From: Bacillota bacterium
GTDB lineage: Bacteria > Bacillota > Dehalobacteriia > UBA4068
Direction: 5' to 3'
Assembly: GCA_017439615.1 (NCBI GenBank)
Contig: JAFSIU010000068.1
Span: 1-11,200 of the forward strand
Length of the DNA stretch: 11,200 bases
Shown here: positions 1 to 5,833 of the stretch, one piece after another
How positions within the stretch are numbered: the stretch's first letter is position 1
Layout of the letters: every line of letters starts with the position of its first letter
Notes under the pieces: generated by a model
The model's input: the letters and a program-made list of their open reading frames with translations, nothing else
Told to the model about the DNA's origin: nothing
Database searches by the model: none
Made by a program: the position numbers and the translations under genes

Positions 1-419
1 ATAGTAAAGAAATCAATAGCCTCCAGATAGCCGTCAGTACCTTTACCGACAATGGTTTTTACGCAGGCTTTGCGGATAAAGCTCACCTGACGGAAATCCT
101 CGCGTTTGGAAACATCGCTGATATGCACCTCAATCGTAGGCAAACCAACTGCCTTGACCGCATCAAGAAGCGCAATACTTGTATGAGTATAGGCTGCGGG
201 ATTGATGATGATGCCATTCATTTTGCCATAGGCATTCTGTATCGCATCCACCAAATCGCCTTCATGATTGGATTGATAGAAAGAAACCTCAATATCCTTG
301 CCCTCGCAATATTTTTTGATTTTGTTCAGCAGGTCTTCATAGGTCTCTCTGCCATAAATTTCAGGCTCTCGAAGCCCAAGCATATTGATATTAGGTCCGT
401 TTATCACCAGGATTTTCAT
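1..419 (-). CDS. aroQ: Type II 3-dehydroquinate dehydratase (partial, C-terminus beyond window)
   Basis: The enzyme removes water from 3-dehydroquinate to give 3-dehydroshikimate, the third step of the shikimate pathway, in the cytoplasm. The frame reads from an ATG at 419 and stays open to the window edge, giving 139 residues of a family that is usually about 145, so only the last few residues are missing. Visible landmarks are the N-terminal ILVINGPNINMLG segment, the catalytic-loop Arg17 and Tyr22 (LGLREPEIYG), the INPAAYTHTS segment (residues 72-81) with Asn73, and EVHISDV with His99. These are the conserved type II active-site elements; the unrelated type I enzyme (AroD) is excluded. An AGGAG ribosome-binding site lies just after the aroC stop, 12 bases upstream in the same transcription unit. 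It is the last visible gene of the pheA-aroB-aroC-aroQ operon. Confidence 0.95.
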   Translation of the reverse strand, partial: MKILVINGPNINMLGLREPEIYGRETYEDLLNKIKKYCEGKDIEVSFYQSNHEGDLVDAIQNAYGKMNGIIINPAAYTHTSIALLDAVKAVGLPTIEVHISDVSKREDFRQVSFIRKACVKTIVGKGTDGYLEAIDFFT

Positions 420-431
420 CTTTTTTCTCCT

Positions 432-1529
432 TTATTTCGCCATTGTTAAATAATCTGTTCCGAATCTGCCTGTCAAAACATCGGCAACGGTCAATGCACA
501 AATACTGTCTATGACAACACGGGCACGATGTGCAATACAGGGGTCATGTCTGCCTTTCAGCTCCAATTCAGCATTTTCCTCCTTGATAAAATCAATCGTT
601 TGCTGCTGCTTGAAAATTGAAGGAGTGGGCTTGATAGCTGTATTTATCAAAACAGGCATACCGTTTGTGATGCCGCCCAGGATACCGCCATTAGTATTGG
701 CTTCATCAACAACCTTGCCATCTTCATAGCGAAGGCTGCCGTTTGCCTCGCTGCCACGCAATGAGGACAATGCAAAGCCTTTGCCAAAGGATACACCCTT
801 AACTGCGGGAACTGCGAATATTCCATGAGCGAGCAGGCTTTCCATGCTGTCAAACCAAGGCTCACCAAGTCCTGCCGGCAAACCAATGACAGCAGTTTCG
901 AGTACGCCGCCAACGCTGTCGCCATCGGCGGCGGCTTTTTCTATCTCTGCACGCATTGCAGCTGCGGCATCCTCCTGCAAAACAGGGAAAAGACTCTGGT
1001 TCAGCTTGGCAATATCCTTATTTATATCAGCAAATGCTCTGTCTGCAACACCTGCACAGCTTTGCAGATGGGTGCCGATATATATGCCTTTCTGTTCCAG
1101 TGCAGGCAGAATAATGGCCGCTGCCGCCACGAGTGCTGCTGTGATACGGCCGCTGAAATGACCGCCGCCGCGATAGTCCTCAAAACCGTTATATTTGACA
1201 AAGCCTGTATAATCCGCATGACCGGGGCGGGCTTTGCCATAACTTGCTTTGTAATCCGAGGATTTCTGCGAAGTGTTCGGAATGACAATGCAAAGCGGTG
1301 TACCGGTGGTTTTGCCCTCAAAAACACCGCTTAAGATCTGGAATTCATCAGCTTCCTGTCTGGGGGTGGAAATACTGCCAACTGGGCGGCGAAGAGCAAG
1401 CTGATGGCGGATTCTTTCTTCATCAACTGTTATGCCCGGAGCAAGTCCGTCAAGCACAGCACCAATAGCAGAACCGTGGCTTTCGCCGAAAAGTGTTATT
1501 GTCAGCTGATTGCCGAATGTGTTTTTCAT
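432..1529 (-). CDS. aroC: Chorismate synthase
   Basis: This enzyme converts 5-enolpyruvylshikimate-3-phosphate to chorismate using reduced FMN, the last common step of the shikimate pathway. The 365-residue product has the family's usual length and signatures: FGESHGSAIG (residues 14-23, conserved His18), RRPVGSISTPRQE (48-59), the RPGHADYTG segment with His104, YRGGGHFSGR, and a C-terminal GRHDPCIAHRA motif. I chose the ATG at 1529 rather than the GTG one codon upstream. The GGAGG sequence sits 7 bases before the ATG but only 4 before the GTG, and chorismate synthases typically begin with a residue or two before NTFG. The ATG shares its A with the TGA stop of aroB, so the two genes are translationally coupled. 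The next gene, aroQ, starts 12 bases after its stop. Confidence 0.97.
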   Translation of the reverse strand: MKNTFGNQLTITLFGESHGSAIGAVLDGLAPGITVDEERIRHQLALRRPVGSISTPRQEADEFQILSGVFEGKTTGTPLCIVIPNTSQKSSDYKASYGKARPGHADYTGFVKYNGFEDYRGGGHFSGRITAALVAAAAIILPALEQKGIYIGTHLQSCAGVADRAFADINKDIAKLNQSLFPVLQEDAAAAMRAEIEKAAADGDSVGGVLETAVIGLPAGLGEPWFDSMESLLAHGIFAVPAVKGVSFGKGFALSSLRGSEANGSLRYEDGKVVDEANTNGGILGGITNGMPVLINTAIKPTPSIFKQQQTIDFIKEENAELELKGRHDPCIAHRARVVIDSICALTVADVLTGRFGTDYLTMAK

Positions 1530-2536
1530 CACAGGACCTCCTCCATAATTCTTTTCAAATCATCAACTGCCAGTTTCTCAAAACGGAAGCTGCCAATCTC
1601 ATCTACTTTAACAATAGTTATATCAGAACCGTCTTTTTTCTTGTCCATTCCCAAAGCATTAAGCACGGCTTGCTTATCATAGCTATGCTCTGTGGGAAGC
1701 TTATATTTCTGCAGCAAGGCGGCAATTCTGTCTCGCACATCACCTTCTGTTACAAGAAGCATTCCCAATGCCACACATTCTCCATGATAAAGCTCTTCAA
1801 AGCCTGTGGCACTTTCAATAGCATGACCGAGAGTATGTCCGAAATTCAGCACTCTGCGCAAACCTGTTTCTGCAACATCCTGCTCCACAACATTTTTCTT
1901 GAGCTTCAAGGCACCTGCGATGATTTCATCTATTGCAGCATCGGCATCATTCTGCTCCAGTTTCTCAAACAGTTCTTTATCACAGGACGCTGCAATTTTG
2001 ATGATTTCTGCATAGCCATTTGCAATATGTCGCGGCTCGAGAGTGGCAAGAACATCACTGTCGATAAGCACTGCTTTGGGCTGATAAAAGGCGCCGATAA
2101 TATTCTTGCAGCCCATAAAGTCGACTGCCACCTTGCCGCCGATGGAGGAATCAACCTGGGAAAGCAGAGTTGTCGGAATATTATAAAAATCGATTCCGCG
2201 CATATAAGAAGCTGCGGCAAAGCCTGCCATATCCCCTGTTACGCCGCCACCAATTGCGACTACACAATCACTGCGCGAAAAGCCTTCCTGAACCATTCTG
2301 GCAAGCAGTGTTTGATATGTCTGCAGATTTTTGCTCTGCTCACCGTGGGGGAATATCTCGATATAAGCCTCACCGCATTGAGATGCCAAGGCATTTATAT
2401 ATTGCTCAGGCACACCGTCATCGCTGACTATCAGCACGCGGCGGTCAAGCTTGAAAATGCTGCCTGCTTTATGCAAAACACCTCGTTCAAGATAGATATT
2501 ATAGCTTTTTTCTCCCAGCTCTACGGGAATTATCAT
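1529..2536 (-). CDS. aroB: 3-dehydroquinate synthase
   Basis: This NAD- and metal-dependent cytoplasmic enzyme cyclises the seven-carbon sugar acid phosphate DAHP to 3-dehydroquinate, the second shikimate step. The 335-residue protein is full length for bacterial AroB. It carries the nucleotide-binding VVAIGGGVTGDMAGFAA stretch (residues 92-108), the PTTLLSQVDSSIGGKVAVD block (121-139), and the metal-binding set: Glu177 in GYAEIIK, the His residues of NFGHTLGHA (231-239), and His251 in HGECVALGM. The start at 2536 is preceded by GAGGAGG placed directly after the pheA stop, 13 bases upstream. Its stop overlaps the aroC start by one base. No DAHP synthase gene is visible in this operon. Confidence 0.97.
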   Translation of the reverse strand: MIIPVELGEKSYNIYLERGVLHKAGSIFKLDRRVLIVSDDGVPEQYINALASQCGEAYIEIFPHGEQSKNLQTYQTLLARMVQEGFSRSDCVVAIGGGVTGDMAGFAAASYMRGIDFYNIPTTLLSQVDSSIGGKVAVDFMGCKNIIGAFYQPKAVLIDSDVLATLEPRHIANGYAEIIKIAASCDKELFEKLEQNDADAAIDEIIAGALKLKKNVVEQDVAETGLRRVLNFGHTLGHAIESATGFEELYHGECVALGMLLVTEGDVRDRIAALLQKYKLPTEHSYDKQAVLNALGMDKKKDGSDITIVKVDEIGSFRFEKLAVDDLKRIMEEVL

Positions 2537-2549
2537 CTTTCTTGCCTCC

Positions 2550-3641
2550 TCAGCGGATTATTCTCTCCTTGGAAAAGGATCCTACGACCTTGATATTATT
2601 GCAGCTTTCTTTGAGCTTCAAGAGCATTTCTTCACCCTCTGGGCTGTTGATATTGCCTTCACCCTCAGCAAAGAAATAATATTCCCAGATCAAATCCTTG
2701 GTGGGACGGCTCTTCAAGGCACGAAGGTTGAAGCCGGCCTCGCCGATGACAGAAAGCGCACGGACAAGGCTTCCTGCTTCATTCTTGACAGTGAAATTCA
2801 TAATGAAATAATCATCCTGTGCGGTATTTCTCTGACCAACGCGGGAGAATACGGCAAAACGGGTAGTATTGATGCTGCCTGCATTGATGTTTTTGTCCAA
2901 AACCTCCAGACCATAAATTTCTGCAGTTTCGACCGAAGCAATAGCGGCGATTGCGGGATTGCCCTCCTCTGCAACCTTTTTGGCAGCAAGTGCGGTGTTG
3001 GCAGCCTCATGAGTTATAAAAGCATGGTCGCGTATATAGCCTTCACATTGTGCAAGACCTTGTGCATGGCTGACAACCTCCTTGATATCCTTGACCGATG
3101 CGCCTTTGATACCGACAAGATTCTGCACGATTTCCATATTATATATGCCATTCACGGAGAGAGAACCGAAAAATGCCAGATCCATGACCTGTGAAACCTC
3201 ACCCGCATAACTGTTTTCGATAGGCAGCACCACGCAATCACATTCACCGTTTTCAACTGCATCATAAGCAGCTTTGAAATCCTTATAGGCAACTGCAGAG
3301 GCATCGGGGAAAATGCGGCGCACAGCAATATGTGCAAATGCACCGGGGACACCGCTGTATGCGACTCTCATTCCTTCCATAAGGCGATGCTGATAGCGGC
3401 GTGAAAGGGACATATTGTGCTGAAGAAAATCAGCATAATAGCTGCGCAGCACTTCATCCTCGATCAAACGGCAGTTCGCCTCAATCACCTCTGCCTCGCG
3501 AGCTGTATCCAGAATGGGCAAACCCATTTCCTGCTTGGCTGCAGCAATTTCCTGAGCTACATTCATACGGGCAGTAAAAAGCTCTGCCATCTTCCTGTCG
3601 ATTTCATTGATTTTGATTCGTGATTCCTTTAATCTGTTCAT
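2550..3641 (-). CDS. pheA: Bifunctional chorismate mutase / prephenate dehydratase (P-protein)
   Basis: This fused enzyme isomerises chorismate to prephenate and then dehydrates and decarboxylates it to phenylpyruvate, the committed route to phenylalanine. Three domains are readable. The first is an AroQ-type helical chorismate mutase (about residues 1-90). Its Arg8, Arg25, Lys36, Asp45 and Glu49 match the E. coli active-site residues Arg11, Arg28, Lys39, Asp48 and Glu52 at a constant offset of three. The second is prephenate dehydratase (about 92-268), with LPIENSYAGEV and the catalytic NTTRF motif (Thr260-Arg261-Phe262). The third is a C-terminal ACT domain (about 278-355), with the AGSLVRAL and LKSRP effector-site motifs that suggest feedback inhibition by phenylalanine. 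The start has an AAAGGAAAG site upstream. It is first in the operon, behind a promoter, a Tyr/Phe-rich leader peptide and a terminator. Confidence 0.97.
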   Translation of the reverse strand: MNRLKESRIKINEIDRKMAELFTARMNVAQEIAAAKQEMGLPILDTAREAEVIEANCRLIEDEVLRSYYADFLQHNMSLSRRYQHRLMEGMRVAYSGVPGAFAHIAVRRIFPDASAVAYKDFKAAYDAVENGECDCVVLPIENSYAGEVSQVMDLAFFGSLSVNGIYNMEIVQNLVGIKGASVKDIKEVVSHAQGLAQCEGYIRDHAFITHEAANTALAAKKVAEEGNPAIAAIASVETAEIYGLEVLDKNINAGSINTTRFAVFSRVGQRNTAQDDYFIMNFTVKNEAGSLVRALSVIGEAGFNLRALKSRPTKDLIWEYYFFAEGEGNINSPEGEEMLLKLKESCNNIKVVGSFSKERIIR

Positions 3642-3680
3642 TTTTTCTTTCCTTTACATAAAATAACAATAGCAAAATCT

Positions 3681-3730
3681 GAAAATAAAAAGCCCGTTTC
3701 CATAGCCAAAAAACAGCAGAAAACGGGCTT
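3681..3730 (-). terminator. Leader terminator (attenuator) upstream of pheA
   Basis: Read on the minus strand, a perfect 10-bp stem (AAGCCCGTTT at 3730-3721 with AAACGGGCTT at 3699-3690) closes a 21-base loop. It is followed immediately by a T-rich tail (TTTATTTT). This is an intrinsic terminator lying between the operon promoter and the pheA start, so transcription must read through it for pheA-aroB-aroC-aroQ to be made. The plus strand lacks a T tail, so the signal is directional. Confidence 0.85.
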
Positions 3731-3779
3731 AATGTATACCTAATCAAACAAACGCAGCTTTGCACAGCAAAAACAGCGT

Positions 3780-3845
3780 TCAAGAACAAGAGGCAGACAG
3801 AAAGTCCGTATTGCAATAATAAAATCGATAATAATTGAAATACAT
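3780..3845 (-). CDS. Tyr/Phe-rich leader peptide of the pheA operon
   Basis: A 21-codon frame starts with ATG at 3845 and ends with TGA at 3782-3780. Its first ten residues are MYFNYYRFYY, and over the whole peptide Tyr occupies positions 2, 5, 6, 9 and 10 and Phe positions 3, 8 and 15. It is preceded by AGGAGAGG (3860-3853) at a 7-base spacing, as good a ribosome-binding site as any in the window. It lies about 24 bases downstream of the predicted transcription start and 50 bases before the attenuator stem. This matches the role of PheL-type leader peptides: ribosomes stalling on Tyr or Phe codons when charged tRNA is scarce would alter RNA folding so that the terminator does not form. The peptide itself need have no function. 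The coding frame is seen directly; the regulatory role is inferred. Confidence 0.8.
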   Translation of the reverse strand: MYFNYYRFYYCNTDFLSASCS

Positions 3846-3875
3846 CCTGTTACCTCTCCTTTCAAATGATAGCTT

Positions 3876-3904
3876 ATTATATTCCTTTCAAATTGCTTTG
3901 TCAA
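3876..3904 (-). promoter_or_regulatory. Consensus sigma-70 promoter of the pheA-aroB-aroC-aroQ operon
   Basis: The minus strand carries a perfect -35 box TTGACA (3904-3899) and a perfect -10 box TATAAT (3881-3876), separated by exactly 17 bases. The predicted start point is near 3869, giving a leader of roughly 225 bases before pheA. Such a strong promoter suits an operon limited afterwards by attenuation rather than by initiation. Confidence 0.9.
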
Positions 3905-3945
3905 GCTTTTCATTTTTTGCCGGACTGTGAATCTAACAAAACGAT

Positions 3946-4548
3946 TTAATACAAATCAAAAACATATTCAAAGTCTTTATCAGGATCTTCGATAGCCTTC
4001 TGTAAAAAATCAGGATATGTGCTATAAGCAATGGTCGCCTTTTCTTTTGGACTCAGTTCAGGAGCACCTGAACGCATCCATTGCAGAGAACCTTCCATCA
4101 TACCCATATTGCGGATATAGAAAGTATGTTTCAGCACAGCATTATAATACTCTTCTCCATAATATAAAACTAAAAATGTTTCCCAATAGGCATTGTAATA
4201 TTTTTGATAATACTCAGGGAAGCTGTTTTGTCCTGTTGTCAATGCAAGTTTCTGATAATATGCAATCTTGTCTTTCAACACAGTGAAGATCTTTTCCGAA
4301 TTTTCTAAAAAATGTTCCCTGCTCTTATAAAAATGCTTGGAAAAATCTATGGAATCATGATAAAAGACATAATTCATCAAGGAGTACTTATCTTCAAAAT
4401 ACTTGTAAAAAGTTGGTCTTGAAACCATAGCTTCCTGCAAGATCATATCTATTGTAATACTATTAACAGGATACTTTAACACAAGCTTGATGATCGCATC
4501 ATAGCAGCTTTTCACAATTCTGTTAAATGGCATATCTGAATATTTCAT
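3946..4548 (-). CDS. TetR/AcrR-family transcriptional regulator
   Basis: This is a one-component DNA-binding regulator, presumably a dimeric repressor. The N-terminal domain has a typical TetR helix-turn-helix at about residues 31-51 (ITIDMILQEAMVSRPTFYKY), with the recognition helix around SRPTFYKYF and the common FEDKYSLMNYVF continuation. The remaining 140 residues form a helical ligand-binding region rich in Tyr and Phe that I cannot assign to a known ligand class. The reading frame extends upstream to 4581, but I chose the ATG at 4548 because AAGGAG sits 6 bases before it, giving 200 residues. It is transcribed divergently from the Fe-S/AOR operon, across about 470 bp, so that operon is its most likely target besides its own gene. 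No terminator is evident after its stop, which lies only about 41 bases before the pheA promoter. Confidence 0.88.
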   Translation of the reverse strand: MKYSDMPFNRIVKSCYDAIIKLVLKYPVNSITIDMILQEAMVSRPTFYKYFEDKYSLMNYVFYHDSIDFSKHFYKSREHFLENSEKIFTVLKDKIAYYQKLALTTGQNSFPEYYQKYYNAYWETFLVLYYGEEYYNAVLKHTFYIRNMGMMEGSLQWMRSGAPELSPKEKATIAYSTYPDFLQKAIEDPDKDFEYVFDLY

Positions 4549-4571
4549 TTGACACTCCTTAAAAGTTAATA

Positions 4572-4600
4572 AATTTATCATATTGTTAATTTTTGAACAA
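4572..4600 (-). promoter_or_regulatory. Candidate promoter of the TetR-family gene
   Basis: On the minus strand TTGTTC (4600-4595) and TAAATT (4577-4572) are separated by 17 bases and placed about 25-30 bases before the chosen start codon. The match is moderate, four of six bases in the -35 and in the -10. The -35 overlaps one arm of the TTTGAAC/GTTCAAA inverted repeat (4592-4619), which would suit autoregulation. Confidence 0.35.
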
Positions 4601-4619
4601 CCGCAGAAAACAGTTCAAA
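4592..4619. repeat. Inverted repeat, possible regulator operator
   Basis: TTTGAAC at 4592-4598 and its exact reverse complement GTTCAAA at 4613-4619 flank a 14-base spacer. The repeat overlaps the -35 of the putative tetR promoter. Length and position suit a regulatory binding site, but seven-base arms occur by chance in AT-rich DNA. Confidence 0.3.
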
Positions 4620-4654
4620 TTTTGACAATTTTCCAACTCAGTTAATGTTTTTAC

Positions 4655-4677
4655 AAAACTAACAAATCGTCAGTTTT
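4655..4677. repeat. Imperfect 23-bp palindrome, possible TetR-family operator
   Basis: AAAACTAAC and GTCAGTTTT form nine-base arms that match at eight positions around a five-base centre (AAATC). This size and near-symmetry are typical of TetR-family operators. It lies about 15 bases upstream of a candidate plus-strand -10 element (TATATT, 4692-4697), in the -35 area. It is the better of the two palindromes here as the regulator's site on the Fe-S/AOR operon. Confidence 0.4.
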
Positions 4678-5017
4678 ATATCAATTATGCTTATATTAAA
4701 ATGCAATTAACTTCGCTTACAGGGGGGATGTAATGAAAAATAAACACAATGGATAAGATGAAAACATTGGCTCAGAAGAGAACACTTCTCAAAAAATGTT
4801 GTGCATTATGCTATATTTTATTCATCTTCAGATGTGAATATATAAGCAGCTCATATAATAAGTTATCAAAAATATGTTATGGTATTAATTTTTACTATAC
4901 TGTATTTGAATTATTATATCAATAAATTACCTGTGATTCAATATTTTTTTTGATTTATTGTTATTTTGTTATGCGATAAACTTCTTTAGCTGCAAAATCA
5001 AGAGAGGAGAAATAAAA

Positions 5018-5815
5018 GTGAAAGACATTCAGAATCTTAATAACTTGAAATATTCCAACTTCAGCCGTCGTTCCTTCCTGAAAGGCGCAATGGCTATTGG
5101 CGGCGCATTGGCTTTAGCAGGATGCCAGCCTGAAACTGTTACAAAAACCGTTACTGTTACCGATAATAAAACAGTTACCGTTACTGATACCAAAACTGTT
5201 ACCAATACCGTAACCGTTACCGAAACAGTAACAAAAGTTGAACCTGCTGCACCTACTGTTGCGCAATATCCCAGCGATGTTCCTGCTTATCTCGTTGGTG
5301 CCAGCTATATTCTGCCTGATTACACCCGCTGCGTAGGCTGTCAGAAATGTATGATTGCCTGCTCCCTGGAACACTATGGCATTGATGATTTATATAACTC
5401 CAATATTCAGGTTTATGCCATGAACTTCAAAGGTGCTTATGTAGATATTCCTGTTTTGTGCATGAAGTGCCGTGACAACCCCTGTGTCAAGGCCTGCCCC
5501 GAAAAGGTCGGTGCTTTGACTGTTGATTCCAAATCCGGTGCTATCATCATCGATCATGAAAAATGCACTCTGTGCGGACTCTGCATTGATGCCTGCAAGG
5601 AAGAACGCGCCGGTGTTCTGCGTCTCTCCCGTCAAGAAGACAAGGTTCTCGGTTTCTGCGATATGTGCGGCGGCACTCCTCAGTGCGTTGCAGTATGCCC
5701 CGACAATGTTCTGCAAATCGTTTCCAAAGGCTCCAGCATTGACGGCAGAAACTTTGCAAAGAAACCAGAAGTTATCGGTCAGCAAATCTGGAATCTGCTT
5801 TATGCAGTAGAGTAA
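5018..5815 (+). CDS. Tat-exported lipoprotein with four [4Fe-4S] cluster motifs, electron-transfer partner of the AOR
   Basis: This is a polyferredoxin-type electron-transfer subunit of 265 residues. I chose the GTG at 5018, preceded by GAGGAG at a suitable distance; upstream extension in frame has no such site. Residues 16-23 (SRRSFLKG) form a consensus twin-arginine motif. A hydrophobic stretch follows, and then a lipobox LAGC with Cys36 as the likely lipidated residue. Residues 40-73 are a Thr/Val repeat linker. Four cysteine groups follow: 105/108/111/115, 148/151/156/160, 183/186/189/193 and 214/217/223/227, the DmsB/HybA/YdhY-like arrangement for four [4Fe-4S] clusters. The protein is therefore expected to be folded in the cytoplasm, exported and tethered to the outer face of the membrane. 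The AOR gene starts 18 bases downstream, so it is probably the electron acceptor or relay for that enzyme. What it passes electrons to is not visible here. Confidence 0.92.
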   Translation: MKDIQNLNNLKYSNFSRRSFLKGAMAIGGALALAGCQPETVTKTVTVTDNKTVTVTDTKTVTNTVTVTETVTKVEPAAPTVAQYPSDVPAYLVGASYILPDYTRCVGCQKCMIACSLEHYGIDDLYNSNIQVYAMNFKGAYVDIPVLCMKCRDNPCVKACPEKVGALTVDSKSGAIIIDHEKCTLCGLCIDACKEERAGVLRLSRQEDKVLGFCDMCGGTPQCVAVCPDNVLQIVSKGSSIDGRNFAKKPEVIGQQIWNLLYAVE

Positions 5816-5833
5816 TAAAGGAGGTTATGAACT

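Larger units (their letters stand above)
4549..5017. other. AT-rich divergent intergenic region between the TetR gene and the Fe-S/AOR operon
   Basis: No confident gene is visible in this stretch of about 470 bases. It holds the likely tetR promoter, two inverted repeats, and a plus-strand GGGGGG Shine-Dalgarno-like run at 4722-4727. A tiny frame follows that run (4733-4756, MKNKHNG), and then an open frame of 58 codons (4749-4925) with no ribosome-binding site of its own and a low-complexity Tyr/Cys/Ile-rich product. A candidate plus-strand -10 (TATATT, 4692-4697) lies just before the G run, so the operon could have an mRNA leader of about 300 bases. The ribosome-binding site for the Fe-S gene (GAGGAG) lies at the right end. 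Confidence 0.55.

Noticed and set aside
825..1334. Long plus-strand open frames opposite aroC, and similar ones opposite aroB, the AOR gene and cysK.
   Set aside because: They lie antisense to genes with unmistakable conserved motifs, lack ribosome-binding sites and have unnatural compositions. They are mirror images of strong codon bias.
3604..3816. A 70-codon minus-strand frame, rich in Phe and Trp, spanning the attenuator and running into the start of pheA.
   Set aside because: It begins at a TTG without a ribosome-binding site, reads straight through the terminator stem and overlaps pheA out of frame. The 21-codon leader peptide in the other frame has the proper start and ribosome-binding site.
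3642..3875. T-box riboswitch upstream of pheA.
   Set aside because: The leader is only about 225 bases, and I find no T-box consensus (TGGNACCGCG-like) before the terminator. The aromatic leader peptide explains the terminator better.
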